DNA of 64,000 nucleotides from Aldehydirespirator sp965221215 (GCA_965221215.1 OZ244872.1:1984001-2048000), one strand, 5' to 3'; counted from the first letter of the stretch, positions 50,568 to 59,310 are shown. Program-made: numbers and translations. Notes: generated by a model from the letters alone, not told the origin.

Positions 50568-51847
50568 CTGCGCAACGCCTCCAGCGTGTCGTAGAAGCCG
50601 GGGAACGTCTTGGCCACGCATCCGGGATCCTCGATTCGCATTTGCGGCACTGCCAGCCCCAGCACCGAGAACGCCATCGCGATGCGATGGTCGTCGTAGG
50701 TGCGGATCCGGGCCCCGACCGGCGCCGAGCCTCCGGGCACGGCGAACCCGTCGTCCAGCTCCTCGGCCGCCACGCCGCAGCGGCGCAGCTCGGCCACCAC
50801 CGCGGCGATGCGGTCGCTCTCCTTTCGCCGCACGAACCCGATGCCCCGCACGGTGGTGGGGGTGGAGGCCAGCGCGGCCGCGGCAGCCAGGGTGGGCGCG
50901 GTGTCGGACATGTTGGCGAGATCCACGTCGATGCCTCGCAGCGGACCGCCGCTTGTCACCCGGATGCCGCCAGCGGCCTCCTCGGCCGACGCGCCCATCG
51001 CCTGCAGCAGCGACGCAAAGCCGGTGTCGCCCTGGATCGAGTCGGACCCGAGGCCCTCCACCGTCACCGTCCCGGTGGTGATGGCGGCCGCGGCCCAGAA
51101 GTACGACGCGGCCGAGGCGTCGGGCTCCACCGCATAGCTCTCCACCGGCGAGTACCCGGTGCCCGCCACATGCACCGCCTCCGGCCCAACCGTCACCACG
51201 GCACCGAACGACCTCATCACCGCCGCGGTCATCTCCACGTAGGGCCGGCTCACCGCCGAGCGGTCGATCTTGAAGCTCAGCCCGCCCGCCACGAGCGGCC
51301 CGGCCAGCATGAGCCCGGACAGGAACTGGCTGGAACGATCAGTGGCCACCGCCGCCTCGTCGGAGCGGATGGGCCCACGGATGTGCATGGGCAGGCCCTC
51401 ACCGCCGGCCGGCAAGTCCACCTGCACGCCGAGTTGTCGCAGCGAGTCGGCGAGGTCGCCGAAGGGCCGGGCCCTCAGCTGCGGATGGCCGTCGAGGGTC
51501 ACCGGCTGGGCCGACATGGCCAGAACCGGGGCCAGGAAGCGGCCCGTGGTGCCCGACATGCGGGCGTCTACCACGGTGCCCGCGGCCGTCCCGATGATGC
51601 CGCCCGTCCCCCGGATTCGCATAACCGCCTCGCCCCGCCCGCAGCCGACCTCGGCGCCCAGCGCGCTGACCGCAGCCACCATGGCCTCGGTGTCGTCGGC
51701 GAAGAGGGCGCCGGTCAGCGTGGTCTCGCCCGGCGCCAGCGCGGCGCACACCAGTGCCCGGTTGGTGATGCTCTTGGAGCCGGGCAGCCTCACCGTCGTC
51801 TGCGGCGGAGCCTTCAGCGGCTCGATATCCAGCGCCGGGGGGATCAT
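50564..51847 (-). CDS. aroA: 3-phosphoshikimate 1-carboxyvinyltransferase (EPSP synthase)
   Basis: Sixth step of the shikimate pathway, 427 residues. LPGSKSITNRALVCAALAPGET (shikimate-3-phosphate and PEP site), MSGTTGRFLAPVLA (an altered form of the usual NAGTAMRPL, lacking it exactly), DRSSQFLSGLM, and RRKESDRIAAVVAELR near the C-terminus. ATG 51847 overlaps the tyrA stop (ATGA). With tyrA it forms a two-step aromatic block. Confidence 0.94.
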   Translation of the reverse strand: MIPPALDIEPLKAPPQTTVRLPGSKSITNRALVCAALAPGETTLTGALFADDTEAMVAAVSALGAEVGCGRGEAVMRIRGTGGIIGTAAGTVVDARMSGTTGRFLAPVLAMSAQPVTLDGHPQLRARPFGDLADSLRQLGVQVDLPAGGEGLPMHIRGPIRSDEAAVATDRSSQFLSGLMLAGPLVAGGLSFKIDRSAVSRPYVEMTAAVMRSFGAVVTVGPEAVHVAGTGYSPVESYAVEPDASAASYFWAAAAITTGTVTVEGLGSDSIQGDTGFASLLQAMGASAEEAAGGIRVTSGGPLRGIDVDLANMSDTAPTLAAAAALASTPTTVRGIGFVRRKESDRIAAVVAELRRCGVAAEELDDGFAVPGGSAPVGARIRTYDDHRIAMAFSVLGLAVPQMRIEDPGCVAKTFPGFYDTLEALRR

Positions 51848-52908
51848 CCCAGCAGCTTGAGCGACGGTCGGTAGCCGGCGTCGGTCAGGCTCTGCGCGAA
51901 CCCCTCCGCCGCCTCGCTGTCGACCAGGGCCAGCACCACCCCGCGGGCACCCTCGGCGGAGTGGGCGATCTCGAGGTCGTAGAGGTTGACGTCGAGGTCG
52001 GCGGCAAGGGTGGTGATCCTGGCCAGCTCGCCCTTCTGGTCGCGGATGGCGATGCGCACCTCGGCCAGGCGGGAGGGCTCGGGCGCGCCGACGGCCAGGC
52101 TCCGCCGGCTGGCGCGGGCCGACTCCAGGCGGGCCAGCAGCTCGTCGCGGTCCCTGCCGGAGACGATCAGGCGCATCTCGACCAGCTCGTCGAGCAGTTC
52201 GTCGAGCACGTCGGTGATGGCGGCGCGGTTCTCGACGCAGATCTCGGGCCAGATGGCGGGATGGCCGGCCGCCACCCGGGTCATGTCGCGGAAGCCGCCG
52301 GCGGCGAGTCGCAGCAGGGCGCGATGCTCGCTGGAGCGGCCCTCGGCGATGCGCATCAACACCGCCGCGGTGAGATGGGGAACGTGGGAGACCACCGCCA
52401 CCAACGCGTCGTGGCGCTCCGGGGCGAGCGCGATCGGCTGGGCGCCCAGCTGCGACACGATGTCGCGCACCTGGGCCAGGGCCGCGTCGTCGGTGCTGTC
52501 GGTGGGGGTGAGCACCCAGACCGCGTCGCGGAACAGGTCGGGATGGGCACCGTCCAGGCCATCCTGCTCGCTGCCGGCCATGGGGTGGCCGCCCACGAAG
52601 CGGGGATCGCCCACCGCAGCGCACACCGGCGCCTTCACGCTGCCCACGTCGGTGACGAGGGCCGCGCCCGCGTCGAGCAGCTGCTGGGCCACCCCGGCCA
52701 GCGCCGAGGGGGGCGTGGCCACCACCGCGAAATCGCAGGGGCCGGGCTCGCCGATGGCGTCCACCGCGCCGGCGGCCAGCGCGGCGTCGGCTCGCTGCGG
52801 GTCGGGCTCGATGCCGGTCACCTGCCACCCGGCCTTGCGCAGGGCCATCCCCACCGAGCCCCCGATGAGGCCGGTGCCGGCGATGACGGCGCTGCGGGTC
52901 GGGGCCAT
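51844..52908 (-). CDS. tyrA: Prephenate dehydrogenase with C-terminal ACT domain
   Basis: 354 residues. NAD(P)-binding GTGLIGGSVGMAL near residue 11, VTDVGSVK, FVGGHPMAGSEQDGLDGA and SHVPHLTAAVL (active-site His) mark the dehydrogenase; the last 75 residues (VRIAIRDQKGELARITTLAADLDVNLYDLEI) are an ACT domain, usually for feedback by an aromatic amino acid. ATG 52908 has TAGCAT 8 nt upstream. First gene of tyrA-aroA-cmk-plsC, each joined by 4-nt overlaps. Confidence 0.92.
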   Translation of the reverse strand: MAPTRSAVIAGTGLIGGSVGMALRKAGWQVTGIEPDPQRADAALAAGAVDAIGEPGPCDFAVVATPPSALAGVAQQLLDAGAALVTDVGSVKAPVCAAVGDPRFVGGHPMAGSEQDGLDGAHPDLFRDAVWVLTPTDSTDDAALAQVRDIVSQLGAQPIALAPERHDALVAVVSHVPHLTAAVLMRIAEGRSSEHRALLRLAAGGFRDMTRVAAGHPAIWPEICVENRAAITDVLDELLDELVEMRLIVSGRDRDELLARLESARASRRSLAVGAPEPSRLAEVRIAIRDQKGELARITTLAADLDVNLYDLEIAHSAEGARGVVLALVDSEAAEGFAQSLTDAGYRPSLKLLG

Positions 52909-52916
52909 AGGCGGCG

Positions 52917-52922
52917 ATGCTA
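52917..52922 (-). promoter_or_regulatory. tyrA leaderless-type -10 hexamer
   Basis: TAGCAT on the minus strand, 8 nt before ATG 52908. Confidence 0.45.
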
Positions 52923-52944
52923 CCGGTGCGATCCGCCCGCCTTC

Positions 52945-53056
52945 ATTCCCGCCCGCCTTCTCCTGCGCTCACGGCCGCTCGGGCCGCAGCAGCACAACCC
53001 GCGGCCGCGGCCGCATGAGCGGGGCTCGCTCGGCTACCCGCTCTGCCTCTGCGTTG
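52945..53056 (+). repeat. Dispersed intergenic repeat, copy 3
   Basis: TTCCCGC..., then TGCGCTCACGGCCGCTCGGG and a terminal TCGCTCGGCTACCCGCTCTG. It covers the tyrA-rluB spacer and runs into the last codons of rluB. Contains GCGGCCGCGGCCGC. Confidence 0.55.
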
Positions 53057-53780
53057 TTGTGGCCGACGCGGCTGCGGCCTTCTCGAGGCTTCTGGTCTCG
53101 GCGGGGGTCAGCGGACGCCAGGCGCCGGGGGCGAGGCGGCGGTCGGCCAAGGGCCCGATCCTGGTCCGCACCAGGCGGCGCACCGGGTGGCCCACCGCCT
53201 CGCACATTCTGCGGATCAGGCGGTTGCGGCCCTCGTGGACGGTGATGCGCAGCACGTCGGGCGCCACCTGCGCCACCCGGGCGGGGGCGGTGGGCCCGTC
53301 GTCGAGCTCGACTCCCTGGCGCAGGGCGCGGACCGCGGCTGGTTTCGGCGCCCCTGTCACATGGGCGAGGTATTCCTTCTCCACGCCGTACGACGGGTGG
53401 GTCAAGCGGTGGGCAAGGTCGCCGTCGTTGGTGAGTATCAGCAGCCCCTCGGTGTGCAGGTCGAGGCGCCCGACCGGGAAGACGCGGGGCTCGGCGGGGA
53501 CGAGTTCGGTGACGGTGGTCCGGCCCTGCGGATCCTGGGCGGTGGTCACTGTGCCCGCGGGCTTGTTGAGCAGGTAGTGGACGAGGTCGGGGCGGACTCC
53601 CACCACCACGCCGTCCACCTCCACCACCGCCCGAGCCGCGTCGATGCGGGCACCCAGCCGGGCTGCGATGCCGTCGACAAGCACCCGGCCCTCGGCGATC
53701 AGCTCCTCGCAGGCCCGCCGGCTTCCAATTCCCTGGCGGGCCAGCACCTTCTGCAGGCGCTCACCCTCGGCTTGCGTCAC
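53034..53780 (-). CDS. rluB: Pseudouridine synthase, RsuA/RluB family
   Basis: 248 residues. S4 RNA-binding domain (RLQKVLARQGIGSRRACEELIAEGRVLVDG) then the synthase domain with the catalytic aspartate in VGRLDLHTEGLLILTNDGD. LLNKPAGTVTT and GRNRLIRRMCEAVGHPV are also typical. Modifies 23S rRNA. GTG 53780 overlaps the scpB end. The C-terminal dozen residues (ATTTQRQSG) are encoded within a dispersed repeat. Order scpA-scpB-rluB is conserved in many Gram-positives. Confidence 0.93.
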   Translation of the reverse strand: MTQAEGERLQKVLARQGIGSRRACEELIAEGRVLVDGIAARLGARIDAARAVVEVDGVVVGVRPDLVHYLLNKPAGTVTTAQDPQGRTTVTELVPAEPRVFPVGRLDLHTEGLLILTNDGDLAHRLTHPSYGVEKEYLAHVTGAPKPAAVRALRQGVELDDGPTAPARVAQVAPDVLRITVHEGRNRLIRRMCEAVGHPVRRLVRTRIGPLADRRLAPGAWRPLTPAETRSLEKAAAASATTTQRQSG

Positions 53781-54451
53781 CGATCGCGGCCGTCGGAGTC
53801 GGTCCCAATTGCAGAGTCGGCACCGGTGTCGGTACCGGAGTCGGTGCCAACGTCGGGGTCGGGCACCACCCGGAGGCGGCGCTCCATGGCCTCGACCGCG
53901 TCGGGGTTGGGAACGAACTCGCCGAGCGGGGGCAGATCGTCGAGCGAGTCGAGTCCCAGATGCTCCAGGAACTGCGACGTGGTGCCGTACAGCACCGCCT
54001 GACCCGGGCCCGGAAGCCGGGCGATCTCGTCGATGTAGCCGCGGCGGCGCAGCGTCCGCATCACCCCGTCGACGTTCACGCCCCGGATCTCGGCCACCTG
54101 ATGGCGCGACACCGGTTGCTTGTAGGCCACCACGGCCAGCGTCTCGAGCGCCGCGGCCGACAGGCGGGCGCCGTGGCCGTCATGCACGAACCGCTCCACA
54201 AAGTCGTCCTGGCTCGGTGCCGTCTGGTACCGATAGCCGCCCGCCACCCGAGCCAGCACGAAGCCCCGACCCTGCGCCTCGTACTCGGCGGCCAGCGCAT
54301 CGCAGGAAGCGCGCACCTGCTCGGTCGAGGCCCCCACCACGGCCGCCAGCACCTGCGGCGACACCGGCTCGTCAGCCAGCAGCAGCACCGCCTCAAGCGC
54401 GGCCGCGATGGATCCGCCAGACGGGGCGTCGGGGACGGGAGCGCTCGTCAT
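53777..54451 (-). CDS. scpB: Segregation and condensation protein B
   Basis: 224 residues; two winged-helix domains that bind ScpA and the SMC kleisin complex. Family motifs: SIAAALEAVLLLADEPVSP, LSAAALETLAVVAYKQPVSRHQVAEIRGVNVDGVMRTL, and PGQAVLYGTTSQFLEHLGLDSLDDLP. The C-terminal 25 residues are a Thr/Asp/Gly repeat (GTDSGTDTGADSAIGTDSD), similar in style to the obg insert. ATG 54451, 17 nt after scpA. Confidence 0.93.
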   Translation of the reverse strand: MTSAPVPDAPSGGSIAAALEAVLLLADEPVSPQVLAAVVGASTEQVRASCDALAAEYEAQGRGFVLARVAGGYRYQTAPSQDDFVERFVHDGHGARLSAAALETLAVVAYKQPVSRHQVAEIRGVNVDGVMRTLRRRGYIDEIARLPGPGQAVLYGTTSQFLEHLGLDSLDDLPPLGEFVPNPDAVEAMERRLRVVPDPDVGTDSGTDTGADSAIGTDSDGRDR

Positions 54452-54468
54452 CGTGCCGGTCGGGCCGA

Positions 54469-55299
54469 TCAGCCTTCGTAGGCGTCGACGCTGGCCAGTG
54501 CGGCCTCGCGGACCTCGGCGTCGTTGCCGCCGGTCCACGAGATGACGATGTCGCCGAAGGTGATCGCCTGCTGAACGTCGGCCAGTCCCTGCTTGACCAA
54601 CTCGAGAATGGCCAGGAACCGCACCACGAGCTCCAGGCGGTCGTCGATGCCCGCGGTGAGGCGCCGGAACGTGGCCCGCCGGTGCACGGCCAGCTCCCCG
54701 ATCAGTTCGGCCACCGCGTCGCCCACGGTCAGCGAGATGGGGGTGATGTGGGTGATGTCCACCCGCGGCTCGGGCCGGGGGGCGGCGGCCCGCAGGTAGG
54801 CGGCGCGTACATCGGGGGGCGACACCGCCTCCAACCCGTCGGGGGCCAGCATGAGCCAGCGCTCCTCGGTGACGCCTGCGATGCGGGGCCGGCTGCGGGC
54901 CGCCTCCTCGAAGAGCCGCCGCAGCGTGCGGGACGCATCCCGGAACGTGTTGCACTCCAGGAGGCGGGCCAGCAGCAGGTCGCGCTCGGAGACGGCCTCC
55001 AGCTCGTCGTCGAGGTCCACCGCGCCCTCGGCGGGCAGCAGGCGCTTGACCTTCAGCTCGATCAGGGTGGCAGCGATCAGCAGGAACTCGGTGGCCGTCT
55101 CCAGGTCGCACTCCGGCGCCTGTTCGACCTCGGCCAGGAAGGCATCGACGATGCGGGCTATCTCGATGTCGTAGATCTCCACCTGCTCGCGCAGGATGAG
55201 CTGCAGCAGCACGTCGAACGGTCCGCTGTAGGCGGGCGTCGACACCTGGTATCCGGTTGGCGGGCCGCCGCGGGCCGGTGCAGTCACCTTGAGGGCCAT
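54469..55299 (-). CDS. scpA: Segregation and condensation protein A (kleisin)
   Basis: 276 residues. YSGPFDVLLQLILREQVEIYDIEIARIVDAFL at the N-terminus and ATEFLLIAATLIELKVKRLLP are the ScpA signature; the C-terminal winged helix ends FGDIVISWTGG. Bridges SMC heads in chromosome organisation. ATG 55299 is chosen because TAATCT lies 7 nt upstream and the longer frame overlaps trpS. No parA gene lies between xerD and scpA as in mycobacteria; trpS and an AAA ATPase do. Confidence 0.93.
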   Translation of the reverse strand: MALKVTAPARGGPPTGYQVSTPAYSGPFDVLLQLILREQVEIYDIEIARIVDAFLAEVEQAPECDLETATEFLLIAATLIELKVKRLLPAEGAVDLDDELEAVSERDLLLARLLECNTFRDASRTLRRLFEEAARSRPRIAGVTEERWLMLAPDGLEAVSPPDVRAAYLRAAAPRPEPRVDITHITPISLTVGDAVAELIGELAVHRRATFRRLTAGIDDRLELVVRFLAILELVKQGLADVQQAITFGDIVISWTGGNDAEVREAALASVDAYEG

Positions 55300-55306
55300 C
55301 AGCGTG

Positions 55307-55312
55307 AGATTA
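55307..55312 (-). promoter_or_regulatory. scpA leaderless-type -10 hexamer
   Basis: TAATCT on the minus strand, 7 nt before ATG 55299. Confidence 0.5.
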
Positions 55313-55316
55313 CTCC

Positions 55317-55379
55317 CAGAGGCCGAGCGACCGGGCCACCGGCCAAGGCCGAGGCGCGAGCGGAGCGAACAGGAGCGGT
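55317..55379 (-). repeat. Dispersed intergenic repeat, copy 4 (inverted)
   Basis: On the minus strand begins CCGCTCCTGTTCGCTCCGC and ends TCGCTCGGCCTCT, both ends matching copy 1. Lies in the 97-nt divergent spacer between scpA and trpS, between their promoters. Confidence 0.6.
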
Positions 55380-55382
55380 CAT

Positions 55383-55388
55383 TACGCT
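55383..55388 (+). promoter_or_regulatory. trpS leaderless-type -10 hexamer
   Basis: TACGCT, 8 nt before ATG 55397. Confidence 0.45.
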
Positions 55389-55396
55389 GGCGGGCC

Positions 55397-56377
55397 ATGA
55401 CCAGGGTCCTTTCAGGCATCCAGCCCAGCGGCGATCTGCACCTCGGCAACTATCTGGGCGCGATCCGCAACTGGGCGAGGATCCAGCACACCGCCGACGC
55501 CTTCCACCCGGTCGTGGACCTCCACGCGGTGACCGTGCCCCAGGAGCCCGGCGCGCTGGGCAAGGCGACGCTGCGGATGTCGCAGCTGCTGATGGCCGCC
55601 GGCTTGGACCCCGACGTTTGCACGATCTTCGTGCAGAGCCATGTGCGCGAGCACACCGAGTGCGCCTGGCTGCTGGAGTGCACGGTGTCGTTCGGGGAGC
55701 TGAGCCGGATGACCCAGTTCAAGGACAAGTCGGGCCGCCAGGAGTTCATCTCGGCCGGGCTGTTCACCTACCCCGCGCTGCAGGCGGCCGACATCTTGCT
55801 CTACGACGCCGACGAGGTGCCGGTGGGCGACGATCAGCGCCAGCACATCGAGCTCACCCGCGACATCGCCGAGCGGTTCAACTCTCGCTACGGCCCCACC
55901 TTCAAGCTGCCCGCGGCGGTGGTGCCCGCGGCCGGGGCCCGGGTGATGGACCTGCAGAGCCCCACCGACAAGATGTCGAAGTCGCTGGACTCGCCCCGAG
56001 GCTCGGTCGACCTTCTCGACGACCCGGCCCTAGTGGTGCGCAAGATCAAGTCGGCGGTCACCGACAGCGAGTCCGAGGTCCGCTACGACGCCGCAGCCAA
56101 GCCGGGCGTGTCGAACCTGCTGTCGATACTGGGCGCCGCCACCGGCCGAACCCCCGAACAGGTGGCCGAGGGCTACTCGATGTACGGGCCGCTCAAGGCC
56201 GACACAGCCGAGGCGGTGGTCGAGCTGCTCCGCCCCATTCAATCCCGCTTCACCGAACTCGAGGCCGACCCGGCCGAGACAGCCCGGCTATTGAAGCTGG
56301 GCGCCGACAAGGCCCAAGCCATCGCCGCAGCAACCCTAGAGAGAGCCCGAACAAACATCGGCCTACTGGCCCCGTGA
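55397..56377 (+). CDS. trpS: Tryptophanyl-tRNA synthetase
   Basis: 326 residues, class Ic synthetase. GIQPSGDLHLGNYLGA carries the HIGH-like motif and PTDKMSKSLDSPRG the KMSKS motif; GDDQRQHIELTRDIAERFN is the tRNA/tryptophan pocket. ATG 55397 is set by TACGCT 8 nt upstream. Divergent from scpA; convergent with the AAA ATPase downstream (77-nt spacer with no clear terminator). Confidence 0.95.
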   Translation: MTRVLSGIQPSGDLHLGNYLGAIRNWARIQHTADAFHPVVDLHAVTVPQEPGALGKATLRMSQLLMAAGLDPDVCTIFVQSHVREHTECAWLLECTVSFGELSRMTQFKDKSGRQEFISAGLFTYPALQAADILLYDADEVPVGDDQRQHIELTRDIAERFNSRYGPTFKLPAAVVPAAGARVMDLQSPTDKMSKSLDSPRGSVDLLDDPALVVRKIKSAVTDSESEVRYDAAAKPGVSNLLSILGAATGRTPEQVAEGYSMYGPLKADTAEAVVELLRPIQSRFTELEADPAETARLLKLGADKAQAIAAATLERARTNIGLLAP

Positions 56378-56454
56378 CGGACACCCCGAGGGGCTGGTCT
56401 CTACCCATCCCTGTGGCGCAACCGTAAGCATGTCGTTCGCCGTAAGCCCAGGGG

Positions 56455-57612
56455 TCATCCGTCTGGGATGAACCCCTCGGCGGCTGCTCTGGCCTCCACG
56501 TACTCACGCACCGTGGAGTCGGAGAAGGCGGCTCGGCCGCGGCCGACCGAACTGATCAAGCCTGCCGAGAGCAGCCGCCTTCGGTAGGTGCTGAGGCTGT
56601 GGGGGCTGTGGCCCCAGCGGCGGCCTATGTCGGCGATGGCGCTGGTCCCGGCGTCGGCGAGCATCGCTACCAGGAACCGCTTGTCGAGGTCCGACAGGCG
56701 GTTCCACACCGGGCCGTGAACATGGCGGCCGAACTGCACCGTCGCATCGGCCACGGCGCGGCGAGCCTCGTGCGCGGTCGCCCCTCGGGCCAGATCCTCA
56801 GCGTCGTCCCACAGGTACGAGCCGATCAGCTGCACAAGGTACGGCTGGCCCATGGAGGCGTCCACCGCTATCTCGAGCGCATCGTCGTCGATGCGGCCTC
56901 CAGCCTCCTCGATGGGCTCTCGCAGCGCAATCGCGGCCTCCGACGGGCGCAGATTCGCAATCTCATGGCGGCGGCACCGCTGCAAGAACGTGCTGGCATC
57001 ACCTGCCATCAGCCGGTCCTCCAACTCCGGCAGGGCCGCTCCCACGAACGCCACGGGCCGCTCTGCCCGGCGCGACGCCAACTGGAAGACACTGCCGAAC
57101 TCCCTGATCTCGTCGGTCTCGCTCACATGCAGTTCGTCGATCGTGACCAGCAACCCGGTGCCCTGTTCGACGAGCGACTCCCCCAGCGTCGCCAGGACCG
57201 TCTCCAAGCCGGCCTCCTCGGCCTCGGCACGCTCCGCCGCGCTCGCAGGCTCGAACTGGATTCCCGTGCCCATGACAGACACCCCGGTGACGGCACGCCG
57301 CGAAGGCGCCTCCTGCATGCTCCGAACCGAGTGCAGCAATGCCGATGCCTTCGAGCGGATCTGGCCGACTAGTCCCTCGCGGCCCACGGCCGCCGCCGAG
57401 ACGACCATCCAGCCCTCGGCTCTGGCACGGTCCTCAAACGCGTTCAGCAGGACGGTCTTGCCGGTGCCCCTCAACCCCCACAGCAGGGTGGCGTAGCTCG
57501 GGCTGCGCACGTTGTCGAACACCGAGTCGAAGCTGCGCAGCACCTCCCGCCGCCCAGCCAGGACCGGGGGACTGATCCCGAACGACGGCGAGAACGGATT
57601 GACCGGACGCAC
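56455..57612 (-). CDS. AAA ATPase with C-terminal winged helix (AAA_16/Orc1-like)
   Basis: 385 residues. Walker A LRGTGKTVLLNAF near residue 48, Walker B GLLVTIDELHVSETDE, sensor-like VAFVGAALPELEDRL, lid region with GQPYLVQLIGSYLW, then a C-terminal winged helix (DIGRRWGHSPHSLSTYRRRLLSAGLISSVGRGRAAF). The form resembles Orc1/Cdc6-like and STAND-type ATPases often found in mobile or defence loci. GTG 57612 has an AGGAGG Shine-Dalgarno. An 18-bp A/T-rich tandem repeat lies just upstream. Role unknown. Confidence 0.8.
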   Translation of the reverse strand: MRPVNPFSPSFGISPPVLAGRREVLRSFDSVFDNVRSPSYATLLWGLRGTGKTVLLNAFEDRARAEGWMVVSAAAVGREGLVGQIRSKASALLHSVRSMQEAPSRRAVTGVSVMGTGIQFEPASAAERAEAEEAGLETVLATLGESLVEQGTGLLVTIDELHVSETDEIREFGSVFQLASRRAERPVAFVGAALPELEDRLMAGDASTFLQRCRRHEIANLRPSEAAIALREPIEEAGGRIDDDALEIAVDASMGQPYLVQLIGSYLWDDAEDLARGATAHEARRAVADATVQFGRHVHGPVWNRLSDLDKRFLVAMLADAGTSAIADIGRRWGHSPHSLSTYRRRLLSAGLISSVGRGRAAFSDSTVREYVEARAAAEGFIPDG

Positions 57613-57685
57613 AGTCAGGGGCCTCCTGTAGTCCTGCGGCCAGCCGGGTCAAGCGCTGGCCGGCTCGACTCTAGCAGCCTCCATG

Positions 57686-57750
57686 ATTTTGTTCTTGCGG
57701 AATATTTTGTTTCTGCGGAATATTTTTTCTTGCGGGATATTTTGTTTTAG
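57686..57750. repeat. A/T-rich tandem repeat, 18-bp unit, about 3.6 copies
   Basis: ATTTTGTTCTTGCGGAAT, then ATTTTGTTTCTGCGGAAT, then ATTTTTTCTTGCGGGAT and a partial ATTTTGTTTT. Strongly A/T-rich in a 70% G+C region. Lies between xerD and the AAA ATPase gene. Confidence 0.85.
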
Positions 57751-57767
57751 GCGGGCCGGTTCGGGGT

Positions 57768-58709
57768 TCAGGCGGTGGCTCGGGGGTGGGCTGCTCGGTA
57801 GACGGCCCTCAGGCGCTCGGTTGAGACTCGGGTGTAGATCTGGGTGGTGGAGACTGAGGCGTGGCCAAGCATCTCTTGCACTATTCGTATGTCGGCGCCG
57901 CCGTCGAGCATGTGGGTGGCGCACGAGTGGCGCAGCACATGGGGGGTCAACTGCGATCCGAGGCCGGCTGCATCCGCGTGGCGGCGCACGATCAGCCACA
58001 GGCCCTGTCGGCTCAGGCGCCCTCCCCGGCGGTTCAGGAACACGGCCTCCGCGTCGCCTCGGCGGGCCCAGCGGTCCGGCTCCAGCCTGCCCCGGCCCTC
58101 GGGGGACAGCCACCGCGCCAGCGCCTCCGCCGCGCAGCGGCCCAGCGGCACGATCCGCTCCTTGGCGCCCTTGCCGGTGACCCGGACCAGGCCGTGGTGG
58201 AGGTCGACGTCGGGCAGCGACAGCGAGCCGGCCTCGGAGATCCGACAGCCGGTGCCGTAGAGCAGTTCCAGCACGGCCCGATCCCGGCGGGCCGGCGGAT
58301 CGTCGCCCATCACGGCCTCCATCAGCGACGCGACCTGCTCGGCCGACAGGGCCTTGGGAAGGCCCCGGGGCAGGCTCGGGATCTCCACATCGGCGCTGGG
58401 ATCGTCGGCCCGATGGCCCTCGGCAACCAGGAAGCGGTGCAGCCCCCTCACCGACACCAGCGCCCTGGTGACCGAGGCCGGCGCCAGGCCGGCGCGCTGG
58501 AGGCCCCGCACGAAGGCTGCCACGTCGGCCTCCGAGACGTGATCCAGGCTGAGCCCGCCGTCGGTGAGGTGGCCCTGGTAGCGGACCAGGTCCCGCCGAT
58601 AGGCCTCCACCGTGCGGGGCGAGCGGCCCCGCTCCACCGCCAGCCAGGCCAGGAACTCCTCGGCCCTGGCATCCAGCCTCACCGCCGCGGGCTCCGGCGC
58701 GATGCTCAT
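57768..58709 (-). CDS. xerD: Tyrosine recombinase XerD
   Basis: 313 residues. N-terminal SAM-like core-binding domain (AEEFLAWLAVERGRSPRTVEAYRRDL) then the catalytic domain with Arg in LLYGTGCRISEAGSL, His-x-x-Arg in TPHVLRHSCATHML, and the nucleophile Tyr in GHASVSTTQIYT. Resolves chromosome dimers at dif; adjacency to scpAB and recN supports the chromosomal role. ATG 58709 has GGAGG 4 nt upstream; GTG 58754 would add 15 residues. 55 nt after the NUDIX gene. Confidence 0.92.
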   Translation of the reverse strand: MSIAPEPAAVRLDARAEEFLAWLAVERGRSPRTVEAYRRDLVRYQGHLTDGGLSLDHVSEADVAAFVRGLQRAGLAPASVTRALVSVRGLHRFLVAEGHRADDPSADVEIPSLPRGLPKALSAEQVASLMEAVMGDDPPARRDRAVLELLYGTGCRISEAGSLSLPDVDLHHGLVRVTGKGAKERIVPLGRCAAEALARWLSPEGRGRLEPDRWARRGDAEAVFLNRRGGRLSRQGLWLIVRRHADAAGLGSQLTPHVLRHSCATHMLDGGADIRIVQEMLGHASVSTTQIYTRVSTERLRAVYRAAHPRATA

Positions 58710-58764
58710 CTGCCTCCGGCTGCCCGGCTGCGAAACACGGCAAACGCCGGCCACCGCGCCGCAG

Positions 58765-59304
58765 TCATCGGGCCAGGCGGCGCAGGGCCAGCAGCACGCC
58801 GATGATGGTCTTGGCGTCTTGTATCTCTCCGCTGTCGATCATGGCCTCGGCCTCGTGCAGACTGACGCGCTGCACCGTCATCCACTCCTCCTCGGCGCCG
58901 TCGGGGCGGCGGGGCACCCCGCTGAGCCCGCGGGCCAGGTACAGGTGCGACAGCTCATCGCAGAATCCCGGCGAGTTGAAGAACGTGCCCAGCTCCTCCA
59001 GCGACTCGCAAACCAGGCCGGCCTCCTCGGCCAGCTCGCGGCGGGCCGTGCCGGCGGGATCCTCACCGTCCACGTCGCGGGTGCCGGCCGGGATTTCCAG
59101 CAGCTCGCCCTGCACCGGGGTGCGGTACTGGCGCAGCAGCACCACCTCGTCGCCGTCGACCGCCACCACCGCCACCGCGCCGGGGTGGTGCACAATGTCG
59201 CGCCTCATGCGCCCGCCGTCGGGGGTGGCGAAGACGCTCTCAGTCAGGCGCACCACCCGTCCGGCATGGATCTCACGCTCACCGGCCTTGCGAAACTCCG
59301 ACAC
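58765..59304 (-). CDS. NUDIX hydrolase, ADP-ribose pyrophosphatase type
   Basis: 179 residues. NUDIX box AGTRDVDGEDPAGTARRELAEEAGL (G-x5-E-x7-RE-x2-EE-x-G) near residues 73-97, preceded by GAVAVVAVDGDEVVLLRQYRTPVQGELLEIPAG, the form found in ADP-ribose pyrophosphatases. GTG 59304 lies 7 nt after the pyrG stop. The pyrG-NUDIX-xerD order matches Mycobacterium. Confidence 0.88.
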   Translation of the reverse strand: MSEFRKAGEREIHAGRVVRLTESVFATPDGGRMRRDIVHHPGAVAVVAVDGDEVVLLRQYRTPVQGELLEIPAGTRDVDGEDPAGTARRELAEEAGLVCESLEELGTFFNSPGFCDELSHLYLARGLSGVPRRPDGAEEEWMTVQRVSLHEAEAMIDSGEIQDAKTIIGVLLALRRLAR

Positions 59305-59310
59305 TGAATC

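Noticed and set aside
56378..56454. Terminator between trpS and the AAA ATPase
   Set aside because: Only a four-base stem (CCCC/GGGG) is present; nothing convincing was found.
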